From Tupaia tana (lineage: Eukaryota > Chordata > Mammalia > Scandentia > Tupaiidae): DNA of 64,000 bases. Shown here piece by piece: positions 1-42,900 of this stretch. Both the position numbers and the translations under genes were made by a program. The DNA lies in assembly GCA_026018925.1 (NCBI GenBank), contig JAKSZU010000026.1:20254759-20318758 (forward strand), given 5' to 3'. A model generated the notes under the pieces. The model saw only the letters and a list, made by a program, of their open reading frames with translations. It was not told the DNA's origin and searched no databases. Each line of letters opens with the position of its first letter. Positions within the stretch are counted from its first letter, which is position 1.

Positions 1-14451
<14,451 letters not shown>

Positions 14452-15835
14452 GAAGTCTTTTCCTGATGATCCTAAATTCATAATTCACTGTTTACCAAAC
14501 ACCTTGGTCATAATAATGTCATTAGTTTGTTTTTATTTTCTGAACTGTACATTCACAGCTTTTGTTTCTTTGTGATTGATAGGTATTGGGGGAAAAAACA
14601 CCTTTTTAGTGAAATTATAGTAAAAATTTGACATTTGATTGGCATAATTTCTTATTTGAATGCTGCCTTCATTGTACAGGTCCTTCCAGAACTCAAAACA
14701 CTGTAAGTGAAAAATAGGCGTATAGTCTTTTACTATGTCTTCTTTTTCTTTTACTGTCATAATGAAAAACAGTTAGGGAGATTGGCATCTAGCCTGATTG
14801 TACCCTGCTAAATCGACTGCATTTTTTGGATCCCGCATCCTGCAGGTCAGATCGTTACAGATGCACTTGCTGAGTCCTGATGAGGAACAGCAGTCTGGAT
14901 CTGCCGTTGTCCCTGTCCAGAGGAAGAGCTCTCTGGAGTACTCTGCCAGGCTGGGCACTTCATACTTGGTTTATCTCATTTTTGTTAAAGAGAAGACTTG
15001 CCCCAACATGTTCTCCCTTTAAAATTTTTACATTGAATCTTAGGATTAAGTCACTTCCACGTAAACTGATGACACAGCAGCTAATAACCATTTTTTGCCT
15101 GACTTTATAAGAAGTCTTTGTTAAAGCCAATTCTTTGGGCGTTTCAGGAAACTAGCTCTTTTTTTCCTGTTGGCTGGCTCATCCGCTTTCTCCACTGATG
15201 GCATGTAGGAAGTAGGCATTCATATGATGGGGAAAACCTGGAATTCCGATAGCAGAGGGTTAAACCTCATGGGTTTTGTTGCAGTGATATACAGCCACTA
15301 TTTCCTTTGATCCAGTGGCCTCTGGGCCACTGTTGAGGGCACTGAACGTCAGTGTCAGCACTAGGGTTTTTGTTGTTGTTTCTCTTGGGTATTTCTATTT
15401 TGGCACATGTGAATTTTGTTTTGTATAAAACAAAATGAATTTCTCGGTCTTTGATAATGGGTTTAAAATTAAAGGAGCATCTGGTTTTGGTGTGGGATGA
15501 TCCGGGATTATGTTGAGACTGACGTATGTTAGTTACTTGTACATTTTTTTTGGATCTTTGCGAGGGGAAAACTACAAGTAACGAGTTTTATATAATTAAT
15601 TTAAATTTGTTACAGGTTTTCATGTTCAGGATAAATAATTTTTCAACCTTGGGTGAAAATACTTGCAACAGTTTATTATAAGGTGATTGTGTTTCACCTC
15701 AGGACAACTGTTGCATGCCAATTTTTTTTTTGTGTGTGTGAAAACACTTCAAATTGAATTAAAAGATGTAAATTTAAAATTGGTTGTGTATCTAATATGC
15801 CCCAGGTTCAGTAAATAAACAATTCTTTTTAAAAA
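14452..15835 (+). other. TMED2: TMED2 3'UTR (inferred)
   Basis: SINE-free sequence after the stop codon at 14451, consistent with a conserved 3'UTR. Candidate poly(A) signals are ATTAAA near 15470 and AATAAA at 15814-15819; the latter gives a UTR of about 1.4 kb. The end point is inferred, not observed. Confidence 0.65.
15814..15819 (+). terminator. Candidate TMED2 poly(A) signal
   Basis: AATAAA within AGTAAATAAACAATTC at the end of the SINE-free 3'UTR stretch. Confidence 0.6.
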
Positions 15836-16003
15836 CAGTCAGTATTTTGTGTTTTAAATATTAATGATGGTTAATTCACATTTATTAAACACCAACTTTC
15901 TATTTGAATAAGACACGTCCACGTTTTCTGAGTAATTATGCCTGTTATCAACCTCTGTTACCTTTTTATTTCTGTAAGCTCGAGGATGAGTGAACAGGAA
16001 CCC

Positions 16004-16236
16004 AATTTTTTCATTTTTTCATTTTTGCCCTAGGGTGCATATGCTTACTGGAGAGAGACAGAGAGAGGGCAAGGTGAGACTTCATCCCCCGGAGGATAAC
16101 CACGCTTCTCCTGGGATTTTGGGCATGCAGGCACTCACATGTGCACATGTTTCTGAAGTCACCGGGCCTAGGACTAGAGTCACGTTGACCATGTGGGATC
16201 CAGTTGCCTTAACTGCCATGCCACTGGCTGGCCCTC
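16004..16236 (-). mobile_element. SINE, O type
   Basis: TTTGCCCTAGGGTGCATATG to CCACTGGCTGGCCC. Confidence 0.82.
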
Positions 16237-16559
16237 TTTTTGTTTGAAGTGTTTTCTTTGATGAGACAGCACCCCCAAGGCGTCTTGATGCAGTGATCCA
16301 CCAGTTCGGTCAGCCCTGGATGGTGAGCGCACACAGTGTATTCAGGGAGGTCTCCAGGTGCAAACCCAGAACCTTCCCAATGGGGGTCGGCCTTTTCGAT
16401 TGTTGCTTCACCATCACCCCCTGGCCCCCACACTTTCAGGGTGCACTGGAAATGGACCCAGGTCTCCTCCCATGGAGCCTCAGCTTGCCAGTTAGCGGCA
16501 ACTAGGGAGCATCGGCACTGGGCCTGGTGTACTTTCACTCCCATTCCTTCATCCCACAG
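16237..16559. other. Unclassified intergenic segment
   Basis: About 320 bp between two SINEs, GC-richer than its surroundings. A minus-strand frame without stops runs 16544-16209, but about 30 bp of it lies in the adjacent SINE and I recognise no protein family. It could be an old repeat or diverged retrocopy. Confidence 0.4.
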
Positions 16560-16807
16560 TTTTTTTTTTAAAAGGTTTTTGCCATAGGGTGTATGTGCTT
16601 GTAGGAGAGAACAAGACAGTGAGAGGGAAAGTTAGAACTCTTCCCCCCTTGGGGGATGACCACGTTGCAATCACTTCTCATTCTCCTTGACTTTTGGCAT
16701 GCATGCACATGTGCCCAGCATGATTTTCAAGCTGCCAGGTCCAGGACTTGAACTGTGGTCAGCCATGTAGGAGTCTACTGTCTTAACTACTAGCCACCTG
16801 CTGGCCC
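16560..16807 (-). mobile_element. SINE, L type
   Basis: AAAGGTTTTTGCCATAGGGT to CCACCTGCTGGCCCC; short flanking repeat TCATCCCA on both sides. Confidence 0.9.
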
Positions 16808-16825
16808 CTCATCCCATATATATAG

Positions 16826-16901
16826 CTTTTTAAATAATTATTTTAATTTGATCAGAGAGAATGAGAGAGTGAGGGGGGGAAGCGAGAAAGCAAGCCGCCA
16901 A
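16826..16901 (-). mobile_element. SINE, S type, fragment
   Basis: AATTTGATCAGAGAGAATGA to AAAGCAAGCCGCCA; the head is lost at a (TATC/TA)-rich stretch. Confidence 0.75.
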
Positions 16902-16943
16902 TTTTATTTATCTATATCTATATCTATATATATATAAATTTAT
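16902..16943. repeat. TATCTA/TA simple repeat
   Basis: ATCTATATCTATATCTATAT and pure TA dinucleotides between two SINEs. Confidence 0.85.
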
Positions 16944-17202
16944 TTTCTTTTTTGTAGAGGTTTTTGCTATAAGGCGTGTGCGCTCGCCAGACAGACAGAG
17001 AGAGACATAGAGACAGAAAGCGAGAAATCACCCCCCAGGGGGGATGGTCATGCCGCAATCCCTTCTCCATTCTCCTCTCGGGATCTTGGGCACGTACGCA
17101 CACGCGCCCGGCGTGAGTTTTAAGCCACCGGATCCGGGACTCGAACCGCAGTCGACTACGTCGGAGTCCAGCGACATGGCCATTAAGCTAACTGCTGGTT
17201 CC
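16944..17202 (-). mobile_element. SINE, L type
   Basis: Well preserved reverse copy inserted in TA-rich DNA; CCCCCCAGGGGGGATGG core intact. (TA)n resumes at 17203. Confidence 0.93.
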
Positions 17203-17224
17203 CAATATATATATATATATATAT
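17203..17224. repeat. (TA)n microsatellite
   Basis: About ten TA units directly after the SINE, probably part of the duplicated target. Confidence 0.85.
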
Positions 17225-17231
17225 AAATTTT

Positions 17232-17417
17232 AGGGGCTGGCAAGTGGCATGGTGGTTAAAGGCGCTGGACTCCCACATGGCAGACCACGGTTCAAGTCTC
17301 AGACCTGGTGGCTTGCTTTCTCACTTCCTCTCTCTCTCTCTGTCTCTCTCTGATCAAACTGAAAAATAATAATGATAATAATAATAAAGTTAAATAAAAT
17401 AATTCTTTAAAAAAAAT
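17232..17417 (+). mobile_element. SINE, S type
   Basis: GGGGCTGGCAAGTGGCATGG head and an AATAATAATGATAATAATAA tail. Confidence 0.9.
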
Positions 17418-17422
17418 TTAAA

Positions 17423-17661
17423 AAGATTTTTGGTATAGGGTGCATATGCTCTCGGTAGAGACAGAGTCATAAAGTAAGAAATCACTCCCCCACCCCCAGT
17501 GGCATGGCCATGTCACAATCCCTTTTTCTCCATTCTCTTGGGATTTGGGGCATGCTCTTACATGTGCTCGGTGTTGAGTTTCAAGCCTCCAGATCTGGTC
17601 TTGAACTGTGGTTGGCCATGTGGGAGTCCGGTGACAATTCTTACGCCATCTGCTGGCCCCA
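17423..17661 (-). mobile_element. SINE, L type
   Basis: GATTTTTGGTATAGGGTGCA to GCCATCTGCTGGCCCC. Confidence 0.87.
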
Positions 17662-17675
17662 CAAATATTTATTTT

Positions 17676-17838
17676 AAACATTTATTTATTATAATTTTTC
17701 AGTTTGCTATAGAGCTCACCAGAGAGAAACAGGCAGACAGAGAAAGTGAGAAAGCAAACCGTGTGGTCTGGGACTTGAACCGAGGCTGGCCATGTGGGAA
17801 TCCGGCATCCCAATCACTACACCACTTACTGGTCTCCC
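17676..17838 (-). mobile_element. SINE, S type
   Basis: AGTTTGCTATAGAGCTCACC, GAGAAAGCAAACCGTG, head end ACACCACTTACTGGTCTCC. Confidence 0.82.
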
Positions 17839-17957
17839 TCACAAATAATGTAACCGATTGCTGTGTGCTACAATTTAATTGACTGAGATACAGAAAAATA
17901 CCTTATTGTTATGAGACTAACCTTCTAGCGAGTGAGATGAATCTAATAAATAGGTAA

Positions 17958-18180
17958 TTTTTTTTGGCAATAGGATGTGTGTGCTTGCTGGAGAGAGGCA
18001 GGGAAAGTGAGAAATCACTCCCCAAGGGAGATGGCCAGCAGCAATTCTTTCTCCTCCGTTTTATTGGAATTTGGGGGATGCATGCACACGTGATTTTCAA
18101 GCCACTGGATCTGGGATTGAAACCCTTGTCGGCCCGTGGCAGTCCAGCACCATATAACTACCAGGTCACCTGCTGGTCCT
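17958..18180 (-). mobile_element. SINE, L type
   Basis: Diverged reverse copy; GAAATCACTCCCCAAGGGAG core, head end TCACCTGCTGGTCC. Confidence 0.83.
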
Positions 18181-18810
18181 GTAAGTTATGTATTAACGCT
18201 AAGTGCTCTGGGTGGAAAATAAAGCAGGTAGGGTATTATGAAAGGAAGGCATTACTGAGAAGGCGACTTCCCAAAAGTCGTGGTGGATTTCAGAGCAGGC
18301 CGTGCCCGTGGCGATCCTCAATAAAAGCTTACCAAGTGAGTGTGAGTTTCAAACGAATGGCACAAAACTTTGGGGAACACGGGAACGCACATGTGCGTTT
18401 GAACGGTTTGAGTTGTCGCTTAGGTCTCTGTGTTCCTCCAAAGTACGCCAACATTTATTATGTTCCAGCCACGGGACCCCCAGCTTCAGCTTTACTGAGC
18501 TTCCTGAAGCTCGAGCCGGGGTACATTTCTGTCCACCTGTGGCCAGGACGCGGTGTTGTGCTGCCACCTGCCTACGGCTGGTGGGGAAAGTGGGAGAGTC
18601 GGGCCAGAATCTGCCCTGCCAAAATTCCTGCTCGTTGTGGGAGGCGCCCGGAGCTCAGGTGGCTGCCCAGGGCAGGTGGTTCTCGAGCCTGGTCCTCGCC
18701 GCCCGCTGTCACCGTCCCGACGTGGCCTTTCCTCTCCGGGGTGAGGACGAGGCTCCCCTATGCCCCGGAACCTTCCAGCTAGAGTGCGGTTCCCGACCGG
18801 CCGCTGTACT
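18181..18810. other. DDX55 upstream region
   Basis: SINE-free sequence with rising GC content ahead of the DDX55 promoter. Open frames across it on both strands reflect GC richness; no protein family recognised. Confidence 0.55.
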
Positions 18811-18877
18811 ACCGGAAGCGGAAGTGCTCGGCGATGGTACGCTGCGGCCTTCGGTCGGCTGAGGCAGAGGCGCGAGC

Positions 18878-35213
<16,336 letters not shown>

Positions 35214-35465
35214 TTCCGGCTCCTTGGATAAAATGAATGAGGGCACGACTGGCCTTGCACACGGTGGACAGCTTGTTTGCTCTTACTGCAGATCGCACCT
35301 GTGGGAGCCTTCGGAAGAGCACCAGGTCTCGAAGGTATCCTTTCAGACCGGGGAGAGATCAGGGGGATTTCATACTTGGGAGTACTTTACTGTAACGTAC
35401 CCCTCTTGAAGAAGCAACAACAAAAAAAATCAAAATTATTTGACTGTCAATAATGGCTGCATTTA

Positions 35466-35739
35466 GGGACCAGCAGTTAGCGTAATGGCTATGTCGCTGG
35501 ACTCCCATGTAGTTGACCGTGGTTCAAGTCCCGGACCCAGTGGCTTAAACTCACACCAGGCGCATGTGTGTGCGTGCCCAAGATCCCGAGAGGAGAATGG
35601 AGAAGGGATGGCGGCATGGCCATCCCCCCTGGGGGATGATTTCTTGCTTTCTGTCTCTCTGTTTCTGTCTGTCTGGCGAGTGCACGCGCCCTGTAGCAAA
35701 AACCTCTCTCTCAAAAAAAAAAAAAAAGAAGTTAAAAAA
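35466..35739 (+). mobile_element. SINE, L type, in DDX55 3'UTR, with TSD
   Basis: TSD AATAATGGCTGCATTTA / AATAATGGATGCGTTTA at 35449-35465 and 35740-35756. Confidence 0.94.
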
Positions 35740-35977
35740 AATAATGGATGCGTTTATTTTGATGGGTCCTCTATAATTAAAGAGCTTGTTTTGGGGTGGC
35801 CTGACCTCCCTGTGTGTCCTTGTCCCTTGCCCTGCAGAGTACTGCAGAGGTGGCCAGTATGGCGGTGTTTCTGTTTTTTAGAATAGTCGCCAGTACTCTC
35901 GTTGGTGAGTGTCTGAAAAACAGAGAAACCAAATTAGATTCTGGGAAAGAGAATTGTAATTTTTATGCCCTCTTTTG

Positions 35978-35983
35978 AATAAA
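35978..35983 (+). terminator. Candidate DDX55 poly(A) signal
   Basis: AATAAA in TTTTGAATAAATTGTG; first good signal after the stop codon outside the SINE. Confidence 0.6.
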
Positions 35984-36339
35984 TTGTGTATCTTTTTAAA
36001 AACTGTTTTTGTCTTGTTTATTTCAAGAAGGAAGAGGTGACAGGTAACTCCTGACATCTTGCTGTGCTGGTCTTCTCCACCAGCATTCCAGGCAGCAGGG
36101 GTTGTGGCTGCACCCATGGGTGACCCTGGCATGTCCAAGTTGACCTGAGACTCAAACCCTCATCATACAGCCGCAGCACCATGCAGGGGCACCCTGCCAC
36201 CTGCGCCACCACAGCTGGGCACGAGCCATCAGTCGTTACTGTCGACTGTGCTCTAAGTGCGAGAAAGGGGTTCTGTAGCGTTTTTCACTGAGATGGCCAG
36301 TAGAAGCCCTGGGGTCAGCTTGCAGTTTGAACAGCACAT

Positions 36340-36981
36340 CAAAATCTGTCATATGATTTATTTAAAAAGATGCCAAATTTGTTCCCAAGTATAATTTTAC
36401 AAAGCTGATTAGAACCCCAGCAGGTTCAGTTAAAATGCACATCTTTTACGGACACAGAATTTAAGTTCTCAAATGCCCCAGGAGGCACCTTCGTAAGTGG
36501 TAAGCCATGCAGGCATGCTGCCCAGGCTGTCCCTGCCTGCCTGCTGTCCTGGTAGTTTGCACTCCATGGTTTGATCCTGTGAGGGGCTGCAGCTCCTGGC
36601 TGTGTTCCCCACTGGCAGCCAGATGCAGACTGAATAGGGGTCTTGCCTGGACACGGCACTGTCTGTCAGGTGTGTCCTGGACAGCTGTCGGTCATTTATT
36701 GCAGAGGTGCCTGGCTGTGGTTAGAAACACCTGTGTTTGGCCAGTCTGGTGTGCAGGGGAAGCTGAGGGGGCTGGACCTGGCAGGTCTTCTTCCTTCAGT
36801 TAAGTAGCCAATCATCTAACGGGTATTTCTGGAAACTAAGCACGATTCAGGTTGTGTTTAGAACCACAAACACATTTTAGATGAACATGAAAAATATTTT
36901 CCGAGATTTATGATTCTGAATCTTTAGTCCACAAATCTTCGTTAATAGTTCAGCTGGATGTTGGCAGGAAAGGACCCGGGA
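36340..36981 (-). other. EIF2B1: EIF2B1 3'UTR (inferred)
   Basis: SINE-free sequence downstream (minus strand) of the stop codon, to the AATAAA at 36362-36357. Confidence 0.6.
36357..36362 (-). terminator. Candidate EIF2B1 poly(A) signal
   Basis: TTTATT on the plus strand (AATAAA on minus), about 620 nt past the EIF2B1 stop codon. Confidence 0.55.
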
Positions 36982-39900
36982 TTAGAGATACAGCTTGATG
37001 AGTTCGTCGCTGACTGCGGAGGGTGTGAGCACGCCCAGGTCTGTAAACAGCAGGGTGATTAAGGACGGGGAGGTGTAGTCGACCCACGGATGCTCCTCCT
37101 TGAGGTCCTGTCCGGTCTGCATAGACTTCAGAGTGTCCGCCTTATACTGAGGAGGTAAAATGCAAACATTAGCCCCTTCACCTACTCAGGGCTCGTGACC
37201 CGGGAGGGCTGGGACGTGGGGGCCTTGAGTGGAGTGATTGGTGTGCTCCTGCCTGAGCCGCCCTCTGGAAACGGGGAGAAGGTGGCTGTGCAGGTGTGGG
37301 CCAGGAGGGCAGAGCTGCCCTCATGGGCCAGGTCACAGAGGCCTGCTAGCCAAGGGCCTTAGGATATCAGGAAACACACACTGTGTCCCTTGTCAGTGGT
37401 GAATTAACTCCTCCTGGCCTCTCAAGGTAATGGTGTGGTGCTCTTGCCCCATGCCAGGCTCCTGCTAGGTCATTCCCACTCCTCTTCCCAGATAAGGACG
37501 TGGAAGTTACAGTGAGAGGACCTGCCTGAGGTCACGTGGGCTGTAAGCGGTGGAGAGGGGGCCGAGCCCAGGCCGCTCACTAGAGCTGGGGCTCCTAACT
37601 GCCAGCTCCTCGCCTCCTCTCAGCTGGTGTACAGTGCATGGGAGACCAGGAGACTGACGTCTGGGGCCGAATGCGTGAGTCGGAATTCAGCGACCACCAG
37701 TTTACCTTTGCACCCTGAGTTCTGGAGAAAACCGCAAGGAGAAGTGAGTACCGTACTGGAGGTGCCCAGCACTGCAGTTCCCAAAGGGGTCTGTGTGCCC
37801 ATGCACCCCTCAGATACACACATCTCTTGCCTTAAACTTATCTGGGACGTCTTGCTGGTTTAATGGGAAGAGTCGGACAAACTTGAAACTCTCTGCAACC
37901 ACATAAAAAGGCTTGTTCTGTGCTTTGGCGCACACGGCCATCTGGTTGGTTCCAATCTGGGAAGGCAGAGAAAGCAGAGAAGGATGAGCTCTTACAGCAG
38001 GTTTGAAGTAGAAGAAACAGTGTACAAATGAACATAAAATGTAATTCTGGCTTTGGAATTGGAGGACATCTTTAAAAAAGAAAACAGAATAGACATTTGT
38101 CCAAGATAGGCCCGTGGCTACTGAGCACATGAAATGATGCTCAGGGTCACTAGTCATCAGGGAAATGCAAATCAAAGTCACACTGAGGTACCTCCATACC
38201 TCCCAGGACAGCTATAATTAAAAAACTGGGAAATAAGTGTTGACAGGGATGTAGAGAAACTGGAACCCGGGACCAGCAGATGGCGTAATGGTTATGTCGC
38301 TGGACTCCCATGTAGTCGACCACAGTTCAAGTCCCAGACCTGGCGGCTTAAAACACGCTGGGTGCATGTGCATGCGTGCCCAAAATCCCAAGAAGAAAAT
38401 GGAGAAGGGATTGTAGCATGGCCATTCCCGGTGGGGGATTCTTGCTTTCTGTCTCTCTGGCGAGTGCATTCGCCCTATACCAAAAATCTCTCTCTAAAGA
38501 AAGAATACTGGAACCCTTGAACGTTGCTGGTAGAAATGTGAACAGGTGCAGTTGTGGTGGAAAACAGTGGTTTCTCAAAAGTAAACAAGCAGTTACTCCA
38601 TGAACCAGCAATTCCACTCCTAGGTGTATGGGGGTCTTCAAAATGTTCAAGGAAAATGTATATTATGGGGGGGGGGAGAGACAGTTGGGTCTCAGAATCT
38701 CGTACTAAAATAAATCTTTCCATGATTTTTTTTTTGCGGGGGGGGGGGTTAGCTTTCTGCTATAGGGCATTTGTGCTTGCCAGAGAGAAAGAGAGAGAGG
38801 AAGTGAGAAATCACCCCCCGGGGAGATGACCACACTACAATCCCATCTTCTCCATTCTCTTGGGATTTTGGCGCACGCGCGCACACACGTGATTTTTAAG
38901 CCTCCAAGTCCAGGACTTGAACTGCGATCAGCCATGTGGGAGTCCAGAACCCCAAACACCATTCCACATGCTGGCCGCAAATTGTACATTTTAAAATGCT
39001 TTAATGGCAAACTTCACATGTGTTTGGCCACAACTTAAAAAAACAAACAAAAAAACAAACAAACAAACAAAAAAACGATGAAGCCTTATTGTAACAAAAT
39101 CTTTTACAGGGTTTGGATATCCTCAAAATGAAAACAAGAATCAGCGAAATTCCAATGCCAATGATGGGCCCATTTTGCATAAACATAAATGATACTGTCT
39201 TAGTTTCTATAGCTTGATCTGCAAAGAAGGACTTTGACTAAGACGTGGCCACTGCAATGGCTGACGGGAACTGGGCAGCAATTTGGTTCCATGTGGAGGT
39301 CCTGCAGCAGAGCAGGTTCAGAGCAACAGCCACAGCAGCCACGCCACCTGGTGCCCTGGCCCGCGCTGCCGGTCCTACCTTGTTAATGATCCCTCCGTTT
39401 TCAACCACTCCTTCCGCACCAACAATGACAAGGTCTGCTTTTTCCATGATATACCTAAGAAAAGGTAACATTTCAAAAATTGATGTTCTCTGTTTGGCTC
39501 TGGTTAGTAACCAACACCTGCAAAAATTGATCCTCCATTTTCTCACGGTTAGTTCCTCCCATAGCTAGCTTTCTTTATAAGAGCAGTTAGCGTGAGACGA
39601 GCACGCCCTGGAGCTGATACCAAGGCCGTGTGGCACCGTATTTACCTTACCAGTGTGATGTACTCTGTCCACTGTATCTCTACGAAGAACACAAAGATCT
39701 AAAGCCTAATACAACTGAAGTTGGAAAAAGGTATTACAGACTCATTCTAGTAAGTCCCTCCACAGAGTCTGGTTATGCTGCGATCCCCTCCTCCAGTCTG
39801 TGGGATCGCAGGTGCACACGTGCTTCAGGCTGAGCCGGCAGGGGATTCCAACTGCAGTCACCGTGTGGGATCCAGCTTTTCTGAAGCAGCACATTATCAC

Positions 39901-42900
39901 TGCATCATGGAGCCAGCCTAGGACCATTTATTTACCTGTAAAAATGAGAACTCAGACAGGCCCAGTAGCACAGCAGGTAAACTGAGTGCACAGCAAACCA
40001 GATCCACACGGCTGACTGGTTTGAATCCTGGCCTTGATGGCTTGAGAAACATGCTGGCACGTGTGTGTGCACACACGCCTTAAATTTTGACGGGAAGGAG
40101 AAAGGGTTGTGGTACGATCACGGCCCACCTTCTCTCTGATGAGCACATATGCCCTCTGACAAAACTTTTTTTTTTAAAAGAGGAATTAATGGAATTCCTC
40201 CAAACGTGTTCTCTTTTTTCTTAAACACATTTCTGATTTCCTTAATCAACTGTCACGTCTCTTCTTTCTAAGAGATGACCACTTCTATTTCTCCTGTGAA
40301 ATACATCAAGCCAAGAAGGTGTGACCTTGGTCTCAGAGAAGCCACACAGGTGAGACAAAGCATCCCCGCATGCTGTGGGGGATGGCCTACGTCTCCGGAT
40401 GAAGAGAGTGCGACTCCCTAACCGCTGACCCTGAAAGGCCTGAAATGTACTAGCGCTTGTAGGTACAGTGCCTGGACACAGCCTCCTCCCCTGCGCTCTT
40501 CCTGGGACCCTACTGTCCATCTTCTGTGCATGCCATGGAGGCCTCAGTGAGCTTCCTGGCTTAACGCAGCTCACAGCTATTAATGAGCACACAGGACGCT
40601 GTGCAGAGCAGTTTTATGAACGAGACTCAGACTTTAATCAGTCTGCAGACTCTGCTCCAAGCCAGCCCTGGGGGTGAGGAAGGGTGGCTGTGGCAGGGAC
40701 AAGAGGCGCTTACCCAACGGCAGCATCCAGCACCACGGTGACGGGGACGTTGAGGTGGCAGAGGGCTTTGGCCATTTTCTTACTGAACATGACATTTGAG
40801 AGCATTAGAGACACTCCAGGAAAGTCCACAGTGGACAGTGACAAATCCCATTAGCTTGAAACTCAGTTACTATTAATGGATCGAGGTTGCAGTCTAAGGA
40901 AACAAGAATCTGGATTTATAAGGAAGTGTGCATTTCAGGAAAACAATCCTTGGGGACAGGGCTAGAGATGCAGACCCAGACAGAAGGAAAAGGTTTCGCT
41001 TCTGTTATCTTCTGGATAGATGGAGAAGTGGGTTTTCAATTTTTAAGAAAAATCTGCTAGAGGGCACATTACTTGCTGGAGGGAGGCAGCAGGAAAGCAC
41101 CCCCTATAGGGGAGGGCCATGCTGCAGTTCTTTCCCTACTTTACTTTTTGTGATGTCAGACACACACACATGGGCCTGGTGTGTTTTTCATGCCTTTGGG
41201 TTTGGGACTTGAACCGCACAGCTGGCCATGTGGGATTCAGCTGCCTTAATCACCCCAGGGGCTGGCCCCTGGATTACCAAGTTCTTGATTAAAACTCTTT
41301 TAAGCAACACAATGTCTTGCCGTTCCTCTGATTTAACTATTCACATAAATAAAATCCCTGGGTCCTGGCCTGCAACCTACTGTAGGTGCAGCAGTTTTTC
41401 TCCTAGGGCAAGAACGGGCGCAAAGGCAACACTGGCTGACTGGTGAGCGGGCACATGCTGGTTCCCATTATGATGGTTTCTAGTCCCCAGTCTCCTGCTC
41501 AAGACAACTGCTGCCATAGCCCAGATGGAGGATACTTGCCCCGATAAATCAGGCTGGGACTCTGTGACGTACACGCTGAAGCGCTTCTTGGCTGCCACGG
41601 CTGCTTCCAGCACTCTCAGGACCACTCTGGAGTAGGCATGAGTCAGTATCCTCTGTGGGCCGAGAGCAGCATCAGGCCGGGCTGCCCTCGATCACCCACA
41701 CGGCGTGCTGAGAGGCACGTCCCCGGCACCTTCAGCTGCTCTGTACGCTTTCTCCAACTCGCCCATTATCAAGAGGGAGACCTCCGCAGGCCAGGGTTTC
41801 AAGTCTAGATACAAGCTAAAAAGTTCCTTTCATCCCACAGCAGGTGCAGAAGTGGCACCCCCATGCTAAGTTGCAAGACACTGATGCCTGCAGAGCAGAA
41901 GGCTCCGGCAGGTGCCTATGGGATGTTTCTAAGACATGGTCTGCGCTTGGGGGCCTGTGGGCACCAGGCAGGGAGCATAAAGCAAAGCAGAACGGCCAAG
42001 GACGACATGTCTGCGTGGTTGAATCCGAGCAGCCCTACTCTGACTCTGGTCTGCGCCAGGGCTCCTGTGGGGAGGTGTGTACACATCACACTGAGCTAGA
42101 GCAGACGGACTGACGCACAGAGTCTGCAGGAGGGGGCCTCGGCAGGGCAGCCATGGCCCCGCCTCCACGGGGTCAAAAGGCTTTGTTTGGAGCTGGGTTT
42201 TATACAAGCTCTCTGCACCCCTACTACGTCATTTATTTAATACCGTACTTCAAAGGCTGGGAGGGTAATAAAACAGAGGACAAGACTTAAGAGTCAAAAT
42301 GCGAGTAAATTGTATGGTCAGTGGAGGTTTACGTGGCAAAAAGGACGTATGCTGGCGGGAGACATTATAAAAGTCACTGCCCTTTGTTGGGAGACTGGCT
42401 TAACTTGCAGCTCCTGCCTTTCCTCCCCAAAATTATAAGCACTGTGTGGCTGGGCGTCTCTGTAATAGCATCGAAATAAAGTTCAAACAAAAGTCTCCGC
42501 CCGGTGCCAGCCTTCACTGGGAAGACGCTCACTACTCAGCAGTATCAGTAACAGCTCTCTCTGTGGACCTGGTTCAGATTAATCCACTACATCTCCAAGG
42601 ATAAAAGCACTGTTTTGTAAAATATCTTACTAAACCAAACATCTTATTTAAACCAAGTATCTTCCAAGCTGTCCCAGCATTTTCTCTGCCTCTTTAGAGT
42701 GACGTCTAAACTTAGGCATGCTCACTGTGTGCCAGACACAGTGCCAGGCCCTCACACGCGATCTCACTGCATCCTCACAACAACCCCACGAGGTAGGCAC
42801 AGTTATTGCCCTTTTCTAACAGGTGAGAAAACTGGCGGAAGAGCCGAGCAACTTCAACGTTACAAAGCAGGGAAGTGGCTGGGCAAGGACTTCATCCCAG

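Larger units (their letters stand above)
35214..36000 (+). other. DDX55: DDX55 3'UTR (inferred), containing a SINE
   Basis: From the stop codon to just past an AATAAA at about 35978-35983. A young L SINE lies inside it. The next gene, EIF2B1, ends convergently some 350 bp further on. Confidence 0.65.

Noticed and set aside
17964-18862. Long overlapping plus-strand open frames before DDX55
   Set aside because: They start in a SINE and run into the CpG island; no homology recognised and GC richness explains the lack of stops.
37810-38181. EIF2B1 frame extending past the exon 8 end as FKARDVCI
   Set aside because: That tail is intron 8; the conserved continuation FKYKAD lies in exon 9 and is reached through the GC donor.
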